Below, in pieces: positions 41,847 through 51,513 of a DNA stretch of 64,000 nucleotides. The DNA comes from Gremmenia infestans. Taxonomy: Eukaryota; Ascomycota; Leotiomycetes; Helotiales; Hamatocanthoscyphaceae. The stretch spans positions 186,001 to 250,000 of the forward strand of contig JAFEVB010000018.1 of NCBI GenBank assembly GCA_032629725.1, in the 5' to 3' direction. A model generated the notes under the pieces. The model searched no databases and was not told where the DNA came from. It worked only from the letters and a program-made list of their open reading frames with translations. Each line of letters opens with the position of its first letter. The first letter of the stretch is position 1. The position numbers and the translations under genes were made by a program.

Positions 41847-42866
41847 TCACAGAGTTATGACCACTTTCTTAGCAGACACACCCTTTTTCTGGATATCGAA
41901 TCCAGCTTGCACATTCTCCAGCCCTTTCCCCACGATATACGGCTCAGGAGCAGCGACATAATTTCCACCAGCAAGTGCCCGCGGGAGGAAGTCCTCATAG
42001 ACAGCTTTGCCAACCTCGTTGTCTTTGATGGTGGTGGCTTTGATCCCTTTGACGCTGGTTCCTGTTGGAATATTCTCCGGCGGTTGCAGGACCGTAGCTA
42101 CGAGTTTGCTGCCCTCTACTTGAACCAAAACATCGAGGGAGTTCTGAGTGGCACCGTTCGCGCCAATAGCGTCAAGAACCCCCGCGACTGTTTTCCCCTT
42201 CAGTGCTTCCACTAGATCTGCGACAACGCTCTTACTGTGATAGTCGAATACCTGGCTGGCTCCAAGCTTCTTGGTGTAATCGAAGTTCTTCGGTGAGGCC
42301 GTAGTCACAACCTCGTAGCCGGCTGCAACCGCAAGCTGAATTGCATTGGTTCCAACAGATGACGCTCCACCCCAAACAAGCAATGTCTGACCAGTAGGCT
42401 TTGGATCCAAGGAAGGGTGCTGGAGCGCTAGATACTCTTTCTGGAACAGACCTGCAGCGGCAGTTGATAGGCCCAAAGGCAGGACAGTGGCGTGCTCGAA
42501 GGGCAAGGTGCTAGGAATTTGCGATGCCAGGTTATCTGAAACAATTGTGTATTCCTGGAAACCGCCGTCGCTGGGCTTCTGGGTGGCTAAACCAAGAGCA
42601 TGACCTAGCACTCGATCGCCTTTACTGAACCGAGAGACGGCACTGCCCACTTCCACGACCGTGCCTGCAACGTCCTGCCCAAGAATTGTGGGATAGTTCA
42701 GAGGGAAGAAAGCATAGTCTTGTATCTTCCAGTCAACTGGATTGACCGCGAGAGCTCCGTTCTTGATGACGATCTCATGGTCTCCTGGTGAAGTATAGGT
42801 AGCGGTTTTGACCTCGAGCGGATTGGCCTTGGCTGCAGTCAGCCACGCTGCTGTATTGGAAGGCAT
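41847..42866 (-). CDS. Zinc-binding-dehydrogenase-like MDR reductase (quinone/enoyl reductase type)
   Basis: Single exon, 339 residues, full family length. The GroES-like N-terminal domain includes IKNGALAVNPVDWKIQDYAF and YPTILGQDVAGTVVEVG; the NAD(P)H Rossmann domain carries LLVWGGASSVGTNAIQLAVA, with FDYHSKSVVADLVEALKGKT and GVLDAIGANG downstream. The AVNPVDWK and GxDVAGxVVEVG motifs are typical of fungal zinc-binding oxidoreductases (ToxD-like/trans-enoyl-reductase relatives) that often lack structural zinc ligands; I see no four-Cys zinc lobe. Probably cytosolic and NADPH-dependent; substrate unknown. No polyketide synthase or other biosynthetic gene is next to it, so a secondary-metabolite role is unsupported here. 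Confidence 0.9.
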   Translation of the reverse strand: MPSNTAAWLTAAKANPLEVKTATYTSPGDHEIVIKNGALAVNPVDWKIQDYAFFPLNYPTILGQDVAGTVVEVGSAVSRFSKGDRVLGHALGLATQKPSDGGFQEYTIVSDNLASQIPSTLPFEHATVLPLGLSTAAAGLFQKEYLALQHPSLDPKPTGQTLLVWGGASSVGTNAIQLAVAAGYEVVTTASPKNFDYTKKLGASQVFDYHSKSVVADLVEALKGKTVAGVLDAIGANGATQNSLDVLVQVEGSKLVATVLQPPENIPTGTSVKGIKATTIKDNEVGKAVYEDFLPRALAGGNYVAAPEPYIVGKGLENVQAGFDIQKKGVSAKKVVITL

Positions 42867-43742
42867 TTTAGGTCTATGTGAATGGTTCGAATGATTTGGA
42901 GTCGAGAAGAGATAGAGGGTAGTAGTAGCAATAGCACAAGTAGAAGGTCTTTTAAAAGTAATTGCTTCTTAATTGTTGAACCTTGATGTATGAAGCATGT
43001 CTGATAGCAAAGGTAGCGTCGTGGGCTTTCTTTATTCTCGCAGAGTTATTACTAATAGTCGCTTTGCGAAGAAGGAAGGAAGGACTATTATCCCTAGATC
43101 CGGACAGGACAAGACAAGACACGACATCGCATATCATATTGCGTGACAAAGCACCCCTTGTTCATCACAAACCCCTCACTAAAATGCGGCGTTGTCTTAT
43201 TAACCGAAGTATGCAATATTTTTCGGCGATAAAGCACATGAATTATTAAGGCTAGCTGATCTATCGTATGGTTTGTAATGCCTAAAAAACCATTCAAATT
43301 TCAAATCCAATCTATAGAATTACGTGAAACCATAGGCCTGTTGCAGGATCAGGATTCAGTGCCTCAGTCTGGGAAGTGTTGGGTCACAGCCTCACTTCAA
43401 TGACGACCTGGGCCACTTGTCATCCCCTCAACTCCCCAGACGGCATCAAAGCTATTACAAAGAAGAAGGAACGATTCCCCCAGCAGCTCCTTAGCGCTAA
43501 TATAGAGCCTCTAAAATATACAACGAGGACTAGCTTCTATTTTGGGGCCTTAGCATTAGTAAGTAAGATTACTATCTATGTTCAGTTCTCTCGCTCCTTC
43601 CTAGAGACCCTATGTAAAAACGTCCATGGACTATATCTTCTCATTATAAATCATTAATCGGCTCAATTCGATAGCTAGGAAATCCGGGTTAACTACCTTA
43701 CTACGATGCTTTTTGACTCTTTCTCGCAAGGTCGGAGATGAT
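42867..43742. other. Intergenic region with probable RIP-degraded repeat relic
   Basis: 876 bp. The 3' two-thirds (roughly 43440-43720) is TpA-rich (CTAATATAGAGCC, TAGTAAGTAAGATTACTATC), the texture of a mutated transposon fragment like that at 1-1000. No terminal repeats or coding motifs can be recovered. Confidence 0.4.
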
Positions 43743-44993
43743 CTAGGCAGGAGGGAAGCCCCAAATCCCAAACCAACTTCTCACTTCTTCATCATTACTT
43801 GCCCAATCATCTCGGCAGACCACAGTCCCTTCGGATAGAAGATCAAATCCATATCCATCCATAATTTCTCTCAAATTTGTTGCGAAACCTTTTGTTTTCT
43901 CGTCTCGCAGAGGAACGGCGATCATAGCTCTGGAAGATCCATCGTTCTTTAAATATCGTTTTATCATGGTAGCAACCATTTCAGGATGCCTCTCATCGTA
44001 GAGTGGATCGGAAGCTATGACGAGCTATGGAATATGTTAGCATTTGAACCTTCCTCGTGGGTTATGAGCTTACCTCAAACTCCTTATTCCAGCATTTCGT
44101 CAACCCGTTCTCGCCGTCTGTCCAATCGAGTACATCAAAGGATACATTGGCGCATCGTTCGTCCAAAAGATGGGAGTTCTTATGAATGTTGTGAGATAGG
44201 TTGTCTTGGAACAGAGGTAAATCTGTCATGACGACGTTTGTTCTCCAAAGAGCAGCGGCAGCCAGTCCCAACAACCCCGTACCCGCGCCCAACTCCAGTA
44301 CCCGTGTCTGCATATGTTTGATAATTTCACCAGATGCCGTGGTAAATATGTTGCGGCTTCCAAGAAGGTGTTGGAAATGCGTCTGACCGAACTCGTCTAG
44401 CTTTTGCGCAATTGCCCATGCTGTACCCCAGGTCTTGAATCCGAGAGAGTCACCGACCTTTCTAGTCAGCTTTTAGTTGCATCGGATGATTCTGCATAAA
44501 GATCAACCTACTAGTGGCGGTTCTCGAATTTGAATACTGAGGGCTGGGTGGGCCGTAGATGCTGGAAGATCCCATGTGCGAGATATTTCTCCCATTGCTA
44601 TGGAATTCTCTTAGCCGAATATTTCAAAACGGAACGCATGTGAATAGTTCTGCGTTTACCTGTTCTTCCGCAACGTTCAGATATGCGTTTACTCGCCAAG
44701 TCCCATAGCATCTCCTTCTTCTCGCCGTCCGGATCGACAGAGTCATCTAACCAACCAAACGAGTTCTTTAGGATTGCGGTCAAGTAGCCTGAAAGTCCAG
44801 GTGTATCTTCCAACGTCGTCGAAGACTGGTCGTTCCAAGAGGAAGGCTTGAGCTCCAGAGCAGAGAGAAGCCCCAGCATTTCATCAAAGGACGGCTCATC
44901 TCGAAGACGAGGGAAGTCGGGAGCTATAGAACGTTAGACAAAATACAAATGCTTTGGGGATAGGAAATGACCGTTAATACTTTGAGAGCCCAT
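43743..44993 (-). CDS. METTL21/FAM86-type protein-lysine methyltransferase (EFM2-like)
   Basis: Five exons: 44993-44972 (22 nt), 44923-44660, 44597-44512, 44457-44074, 44024-43743, giving 345 residues in one frame. The N-terminal part (PDFPRLRDEPSFDEMLGLLS, LKNSFGWLDD) is followed by LSIQIREPPLVGDSLGFKTW and GTAWAIAQKLDEF, then SAM motif I RVLELGAGTGLLGLAAAALW, VVMTDLP, FDVLDWTDGE and post-motif IASDPLYDERHP, the D-x-x-Y region of the Methyltransf_16 family. A non-catalytic N-terminal extension plus this core resembles yeast Efm2, which methylates elongation factor 2; identity beyond the family is uncertain. Intron 3 uses a non-pyrimidine AAAG acceptor, chosen because the stronger TAG 4 bases earlier gives an early stop. 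Confidence 0.82.
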
Positions 44994-45618
44994 TATGAAA
45001 GTTTTATAGGTCCTGAGTAGCGAGATACGAAAATTTGTCAGGGTAGCTTGATGATAATTTATGTTGATTGGATATGGCCACCACTCATTAGTTTTTCTGC
45101 TGGTATAAAGGCAATACATACAAAGACTACGACCACAAGTATATCAGTCACTGGTGAAACTCAAAATAAAGATGGCATTATGGGTCACGTGACACATACG
45201 GAGAATGAAGCAATTGCAATGGCAGTCCGCCCTTGATATCGTTTACGAGTCAGTTCATGGCAACCAGTTGGGCCAGACACGTCCTTGAATTTTCTACAGA
45301 CACCCCAGAATTACAAAAAAAGCGACGGATTAGAGGTGAGAGAGATGTCCTCAAGCGCCAGGAGAAATATTTTCGATGGACATTCGGTAAGTTGAGCCAA
45401 TCAAATGAGTAGATCTTTCCCCACCCCCGGTTTCTTCTGTTGCGTTGCACCGCGCAAGTCATATCCACATCCACCACATCCATGTCTTCTCAAGCTTTTT
45501 GAATTCTTATTTAACCACAAAATATACTATTAACATGATTTAGAGCTATTTTGAAAAGGCGCCCGGTGATGAGTTTGAGAGAGGCTTATATACTTCACGT
45601 TCTCGAGGTTTCAAAACA
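44994..45618. promoter_or_regulatory. Divergent promoter region, methyltransferase / NPR2
   Basis: 625 bp between divergent start codons. It contains the 10-bp palindrome GTCACGTGAC at 45184-45193, a candidate bHLH site midway between the genes. No ORF is supported. Confidence 0.45.
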
Positions 45619-47048
45619 ATGATCCAAGGCATCTTCTTTGCGCGCTTTCTTCCGCAGCAGGGTATGTATATTCTTCATCTATCTGATCTATACCCCTTTA
45701 CTTCCATAAAAAGATTCCAGATGCTCAAAACCCGAGTGATCTATCAAAAGGCCTCTCTACACACTTTCTCAACCCTTCCAATCCATAATGAGGACGCACC
45801 TGAGATTTCTGCAGGTACCAGGGTGGTCCACCAAAGCCCGCCAGGATGCATTGTCTCGGAACCTGGCGTAGACAAGCCTCGTCTCTTTGATTTTGAGACT
45901 ATGGCTGAGTACATCATTCCAAGACAAGCATTCTGCAATCGCTATGTCACCATCTGTGACCCCGACAACAAATACCGCATCCTTGGACATCCGGTCTGTA
46001 TCCAGGACGAGAAGTACGAACGTAATGAGTTCATGTTTAATTTCTGCATTGTTATTGGCGTTGAGGTAGACAAGATACCCTACGAGGCGGTTGTAAAACG
46101 CTTGGCGAGTACGTTCACGGAGATGGAGATTCAGAATCAGTATCTGAGTCTAGAGGGTGGATCGAAGTCTCAGGACCGAAGGTCTATTGCGGCGTTGCTT
46201 GAGATTATCAAGGAGGACTTGAATAATTACAACGAGTGCATGATCCCAGTTGGTAAGTCTTCCAGAAACCTTTTCACATGACACCTCTGACGCCGCCAGA
46301 TGATGCTACCACCATCAACATGAAGCTCTTCCCCATCTACAGACACCCACCACCCGTCAAGTCATGGCACGTCCCCATCGCCAAGATGAAATTCGCCGAA
46401 ATCATAGACGACACCTGGGATCTCACCATGAAGAAAGTGATTGAAGAGATCGATGGCATCAAAGATGTGCGTCGTATCGCCCACGACGCTGATGTGGCTC
46501 TCGATCTCACCAAAATCGCCCTGCAGCATCTCTTGTACTACGACTCCATCCTCATGATCGATCTCTTCCTCTTCGGCAACATTTACGCTCCAACACCCAA
46601 CATCAACAATTTTGTTTCCGACAGAGACGGCATGCAAGACGAATGTGCTAATTATGTCTACATCAACGGGCCTAGGCTATCTAACTTCTACCTCTGCAGA
46701 CTCTTCACCAGTCTGTGTACGTCTCGTACTCTCAAAGAGTGGATTAAGCTACACTTGGACCAGAACTTCCCGGTATTGAATTATGTAGATGTTCGTCGTC
46801 TCATTCAGTTCGGCGTCATTAAAGGTTTGATATATCGGGTCAACAAGTATGCCGTATCGTCGCAGTATCTTGCTTCACTTGTCACCGGGCAAGTTACAAA
46901 GATTGACAGGGGAGATGTGTTGCAGAAGTATATAGATGGACGGCATTGCTTCGATCAGATTACCGTGGAACAAAATATGGGGGATGCGAAGATTATGGAA
47001 CAGCTGAGACAATTTCAAAAGGGAGATGTGGAGATACTGTACCGTTAG
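45619..47048 (+). CDS. NPR2: Nitrogen permease regulator 2 (GATOR1/SEACIT subunit)
   Basis: Three exons: 45619-45661, 45815-46252, 46300-47048, giving 409 residues. Diagnostic blocks: MIQGIFFARFLPQQG, TRVVHQSPPGCI, FDFETMAEYIIPRQAFCNRY, YRILGHPVCIQDEKYERNEF, FNFCIVIGVEVDKIPYEAVV, MKLFPIYRHPPPVKSWHVPI, LHYYDSILMIDLFLFGNIYA-like core and LIQFGVIKGLIYRVNKYAV. Npr2 with Npr3 and Iml1 forms a GTPase-activating complex on the vacuole that inhibits TORC1 under amino-acid or nitrogen limitation. Length agrees with filamentous homologues and is shorter than yeast (615). Intron 1 (153 bp) interrupts QQG|TRV; the acceptor CTGCAG restores the conserved join. Confidence 0.95.
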
Positions 47049-47315
47049 GAAGTATATGTTATGGCGTTCAAGGGGCGGCTGCGACGTTATACATAATACC
47101 CCTCGAAGACAGGCGTTGCGAATAGAGTGACAATACTAGAATACCTTAACTTTTATCTGCATTTCATGGGCGAGTCAGAACTAGACCTCAGACCCAGATC
47201 CGTATGTACATTTTCAGTGACTCTGTATTGGGTATTACGCGGTGGGCATTTATAGATCAAATCACGCAGATGTTACCATTTTCATCAGTTCCTCTTCCTT
47301 TTTCGATCCCGTCTC

Positions 47316-48767
47316 CTAAGGTCCAAGCCCCATAGCAATCAATGCCTGCTTTCCTCCGGCAATCTCGACGTCTTTTTTCGTCATTCGTCCAGTGTGCTCG
47401 CTCTCACCAATCCCACCAGGGAAATCTGGCCCCGGAGTTCCATTCAAGAACGCCTCCCTCTGTCTGACCAGGTATTCAGCATTAGTCTTGGTCAAAGGAC
47501 AAGCAGGGATGTAGAGAACACTGCTATCTCCCTTTCCGGCATGGATCTTATCCACAGCATGTAGTGAGTCGCAATGCCAGGCTACATAATCTCCTGGCCT
47601 AACCTCGGGAACGTGTATCATAGATTTGCTCAGCTCAAGGTGAGGATGTAGAGCATCATTCAATTCCAATGTGCATCCCAAACTGGCCCCCTGTAGCACT
47701 GAGCTCTGCTCAATATCCAGCTCCCAATTCTTCTCATCCAAAAATCCACTCGCCTCCCTATTCGCATTTTTGGGCGAGAAGAATGGACGTAAGAGATAGT
47801 AAGCGGTAGCAAGTCTGAACAACGGGTTCACAAGCAAAGTCCCCTCCCCAGGCCTAGTATCGCTCATACTCAACCAGCCCTGAAACATTCGGAACATCGA
47901 GCATGCCCCAGCACCGTTATACAAATCGCTCTCCGCCTGGAGCCGCCCACTGCTCTCCCACGGATCGAACTCCTCCCACCTCCCCTCAAACACTTTGTCA
48001 TACACATGTCCCTTCCCATACCCATCCGCTTCCCATCTCTCTACACTCCCTCCATCAACATGCGCTCCAAGCGCAAAGCCCGCATCACCAGGCTGTCGAA
48101 TCCTCAACCGATCCGCATAAGAGACCGGCTTGTCTGTCCAAACCGCCGCATTAGGATCAGACGAGTGCCAAAAACTCATAAGAAACCTCTGCGTCTCAAT
48201 CACATTGGCATTCGCGCGTGCCTTGATTTGACCCGGACTCCAATATAGTTCAAAAACAGCCGGGTTATCTTTGGGAAATGCTTTTGTCTGCGGATTTGCG
48301 ATCAAGTAATCCCTAATCTCGCTCTTCCATCCCAGCGCCTGCTCCTCTGGCACAACCCCTCTTATGATAGCTGCCCCACGCTTACGTAGGGAATTGGCAA
48401 AGGGTTGGACACGGGAGTGATTGTGGATTTCTTCGAAGTCGATAGAAGGGATTATGTCTGAGCCTGCTATTTCTATTTCGTTGGTTTCCGAGCGTAGGGA
48501 GGAGAGCAGACGAGACCATGAGGCGACGATGGCAGAGGCGTGGGGGAGCAGGAGGGGTTGTTTTATAGATGCGAAACGAGCGGGTAAGGGAGTGGCTTCG
48601 GTGCCGGAAAGGGATGCGAAGACGGAGGAGATATCGCCTTCTTTTCGAGGGCCTCGGCCTCGTGAGGCGGATGTCTGTGTCTGTGTTGCTGTTGTGATGG
48701 TTCGTGAGAATTTGAGGGGATTCACCCCGCGTTGGGCACCACCAGCACGAAGGATGGAAAGCATCAT
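47316..48767 (-). CDS. DUF1479 family protein (putative Fe(II)/2-oxoglutarate dioxygenase)
   Basis: Single exon, 483 residues from the ATG pair at 48767; the frame is open further to 48983, but that leader has no conserved look. The N-terminus MMLSILRAGGAQRGVNPLKF with Arg, Ser and Thr and no acids resembles a mitochondrial presequence. The body contains QPFANSLRKRGAAIIRGVVP, FELYWSPGQIKARANAN, YADRLRIRQPGDAGFALGAH and HVDGGSVERW (HxD metal-binding pair), LYNGAGACSMFRMFQGWLSM, and VPEVRPGDYVAWHCDSLHAV with a later His and SSVLYIPACPLT, consistent with a double-stranded beta-helix oxygenase. DUF1479 (E. coli YbiU-like) has no settled substrate. Confident for family. Confidence 0.92.
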   Translation of the reverse strand: MMLSILRAGGAQRGVNPLKFSRTITTATQTQTSASRGRGPRKEGDISSVFASLSGTEATPLPARFASIKQPLLLPHASAIVASWSRLLSSLRSETNEIEIAGSDIIPSIDFEEIHNHSRVQPFANSLRKRGAAIIRGVVPEEQALGWKSEIRDYLIANPQTKAFPKDNPAVFELYWSPGQIKARANANVIETQRFLMSFWHSSDPNAAVWTDKPVSYADRLRIRQPGDAGFALGAHVDGGSVERWEADGYGKGHVYDKVFEGRWEEFDPWESSGRLQAESDLYNGAGACSMFRMFQGWLSMSDTRPGEGTLLVNPLFRLATAYYLLRPFFSPKNANREASGFLDEKNWELDIEQSSVLQGASLGCTLELNDALHPHLELSKSMIHVPEVRPGDYVAWHCDSLHAVDKIHAGKGDSSVLYIPACPLTKTNAEYLVRQREAFLNGTPGPDFPGGIGESEHTGRMTKKDVEIAGGKQALIAMGLGP

Positions 48768-49364
48768 GGCGGCTGTGATACTGAGGTGGGGTGGACGTGT
48801 AGTGAATAGAGAAAAGTCGAAAGGAGAGAAGAGAATTGAGGCATTCTTATACGCTTCGGTCTCGTCCAACCCCCCGCCAAGATTCGAAGGAGAGCTGAAG
48901 CTTCTCGGAGAAAGAGCTCGATAATTTGTCAAGTAGCTGATTTTCGGCAGAGTTTCCCTCCGCATCTCCACAATTCGCAACACTTACCCCCGAAGTACTT
49001 CCCCATGGTCAGTTTAGCGTCAAGGCTTGGAGTCTCCTGACTCTTCCCCCGGTTTAGCCGTTATGGCCTCATTCGGAAGTCACAACTCTTAGAAACCCAA
49101 GAGCCGGACTTTGCGTCAACTGGTATAGGATATATAGCTAGTCACCCCTTTTAGTGCTGCCTTACAAGTCAGACATCGAAGTTCCCGGTCAGCTGCAGGT
49201 GCTAGTTTAATCCATCCTTTGCCTTTCAGTAATACACATACATATACAACCACCCCTTTTTCAAAGCTCCCAAAGCACAATACAAGCCAAACCCAAATCG
49301 CAAAACGCTGTTGAATGAACCATAACCTTCCCTTACCATAATACGCCATTTAGTAGATCATCAT
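48768..49364. other. Intergenic region between DUF1479 gene and HhH/AT-hook gene
   Basis: About 600 bp. The first 216 bp is the in-frame upstream extension of the DUF1479 ORF (probably 5' UTR). The remainder holds the 3' end of the AT-hook gene and no supported ORF. Confidence 0.4.
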
Positions 49365-50525
49365 TCAAACCTTCGGCTTCCTTCCGCGCTTCTTGGGAGT
49401 GCTATCATTTCCATCATCATTCGCCTTACGCTTCTTGTCTGAAGCAGGGGTCTTGGCTCCCTCTTCCTCTTCGACGTCGACCTCCACGGTCTTGGCAGCT
49501 TTGGAAGGCCGTCCCCTCTTACCTCCAGAAGCAACAACTTTAGGCCTCGCGGCTACACCGTCCTTAGGAGGTCTGCCACGACCACGGCCAGGAACCACCT
49601 CCTTCTTCGGCTTCTTTTGATCCTCAGGCAGCTTTGGTCGGCCTCTTCCCCTACCACTAGGTACCTTCTTTTCTGCAATAGGTTCATTCTCCTTAACGAG
49701 GACAAAAGCGGCCTTTTCAATGTCAATGGGGCTGACATTGAGCCTGGTCTGCAGAGCTTTGGCCTTAGAGAAGAGCTCCTCGAATTCGGCAATTTTGTAC
49801 TTTGGTTGAACGCTCTTCCCATCAGCAACAAGCCACCTATAGAGCTCGTCGCTGAAGAAAACCACATTGTCGGGATCATGGACTGCAAGGAGCAAAGATC
49901 CCGTAGCAGGACCGATTCCCTTGAGAGGCGCGTTCAATTTCTCGATGACAGTCTTGATGTCGTCGGGTTTGATGGCATAGTGGGAAAATGCATCTTTGGT
50001 AGCTTCCTGTACCTTCTCATCGGAGTTGGAAGCAACTTGCTGAGTGAGAGAGGGTCGGAAGGTACCGTGACGTCTATGGATGTTTTAGTATATAACATTT
50101 CTCAATGTCTCAACTTCGAGTAAATGAGAGGCGTGACGAGCATAGATCGCTCAATCAACGACCGATCCCTCGAATTGTGAGCAGATTTTTATGCGCCCAA
50201 AATTATTGTAATTTAAGGAACGACGAAGGGAGATATGATTTTGGGCGCCACTTACAGCTTCCACTGGAGAAGCTTCTGGACGTCTTCCAATTTCATGGTT
50301 GCGCCAGTATTCTTCGAAAATCGCGCCGGGGCTTCGACGTAGCGGTACCTGTCAAGCTCTTCGATGGAAATTGCATCTGATTTAGCTAGTGAACGCGTCA
50401 GATTATAGATCGCAGACTTTAGTTTCATGATTCAAAGTCATACCGTTTGCATTTCGTGCCTTGAGCACCGCCGGATACCTGCCCAACGCGTCCTTGAAAT
50501 CGGAGATAGTGATAGAAGATGCCAT
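49365..50525 (-). CDS. Helix-hairpin-helix-like protein with four AT-hooks
   Basis: Three exons: 50525-50444, 50385-50256, 50073-49365 (introns 58 and 182 bp), giving 306 residues. The N-terminal ~190 residues form a conserved-looking globular domain (MASSITISDFKDALGRYPAV, AISIEELDRYRYVEAPARF, KLEDVQKLLQWKLRHGTFRP). It contains LKGIGPATGSLLLAVH, a helix-hairpin-helix LxGIGxxT motif like those of base-excision DNA glycosylases, though no catalytic Lys/Asp pair is evident. The C-terminal ~110 residues carry four RGRP-core AT-hooks (GRGRGRPKLP, GRGRGRPPKD, GKRGRPSK, KKRGRKPK). Minor-groove DNA binding in the nucleus is likely; enzymatic activity is unproven. Uncharacterised fungal proteins of this layout exist (from memory). 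Start at 50525 chosen because MASSITISDF begins the conserved domain. Confidence 0.85.
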
Positions 50526-50936
50526 TGTGGTCGACTCGGTTTGCGCGTCTTCCGGGTCTTTCTTTCCAAAAATTGTTCGGAGCATTCGTAAGGTTTTGAA
50601 ACGCGTTGGATGCGCTTCTGAAAGATGTTGGTTTTTGTAACAATCATGAAGGTTGGAAAGACGTCGAGGAAGTATCATAAAATCACCTTGGGTAAATGTT
50701 GCTAAATCAGCGGCGCTAACTAGGTATATACGGAAAGATAAAGGGAATATAAGCAGGGGTTTCACGCTAATTTAGTGGGATGGGGTCTGGATTTTTGGCA
50801 CGGCCCAAAAGTTTTACACCGGAAACAATTTCCATCCACTTCAAAATCCCTCACCAGTAAGCCTACCCAGACAGCAAATACAGTAGATCGTATACATCTG
50901 CGCATCTTCCGCAAATCTACAAAAATTACCGCAAAG
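50526..50936. promoter_or_regulatory. Divergent promoter region, AT-hook gene / small zinc-finger gene
   Basis: 411 bp between divergent starts. An in-frame upstream extension of the AT-hook ORF lies here but is not protein-like. No specific motif is identified. Confidence 0.35.
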
Positions 50937-51289
50937 ATGGGAAACGTAAGAAATCTGCCTCGTCTCTACGAACTACAAACACACCGCTAACCACGGCGCA
51001 ACAGGGAGCCAAGGCAGCCTCCAAGCGTGATCGCAAGGACAAGGACACCAAAGTCGCAAAGTCGCAACTCAAGGCCAACGAGCAGGCCATGGATATCCAG
51101 TGCGTCACCTGCAAGTCGACGTTCTTGAAGACCACCCGTGCCCCGGCGTAAGTCCCTCTACATTTTTTTACAAACGCTCCCCATCTAAATCTGCTGACAA
51201 AATGCGACAGCCTCACCGAACATGCTACGAACAAGCACAGCAAGACTCTCGCCGATTGCTTCCCAACTTTCGTCGTACCTGCGAAATGA
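50937..51289 (+). CDS. Small SERF/ZNF706-like zinc-finger protein
   Basis: Three exons: 50937-50945 (only 9 nt, MGN), 51005-51147, 51211-51289, giving 76 residues. The Lys/Arg/Ala-rich N-terminus (GAKAASKRDRKDKDTKVAKS) is 4F5/SERF-like. A single finger reads IQCVTCKSTFLKTT...LTEHATNKHSKTLADCFP (CxxC...HxxxxH). The combination matches the At2g23090-like/ZNF706 family of tiny cytosolic-nuclear proteins; SERF-type segments modulate protein aggregation and bind nucleic acids. The intron joins give a continuous finger. The short first exon means automated callers could choose a wrong start. Confidence 0.88.
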
Positions 51290-51513
51290 ACGCTGCACAT
51301 GGGGTCAAGTTGGAGTTGGGGTTTCTGTACACTGGTGACGGGGAGAAGACAAAGGTCTGTACAAAGGGTTGAGAGTTGATGTTTCTTTCAAGGTGAGAAG
51401 TCATGATAATACGAGCGATGATCTGGATGCTGTTCTTTTGGTAGCGAATGGCGTATTGGGATTCCGCATCATAGACAGGAGCATAATGTGTCTTTGATAC
51501 ATTGTCATAGAAT

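Noticed and set aside
48421..48924. 167-codon plus-strand ORF
   Set aside because: Antisense to the N-terminal part of the DUF1479 gene.
41847..48983. Possible secondary-metabolite cluster (MDR reductase, methyltransferase, DUF1479 oxygenase, nearby 2OG oxygenase)
   Set aside because: No backbone enzyme, pathway transcription factor or transporter; NPR2 and a translation-factor-type methyltransferase lie among them.
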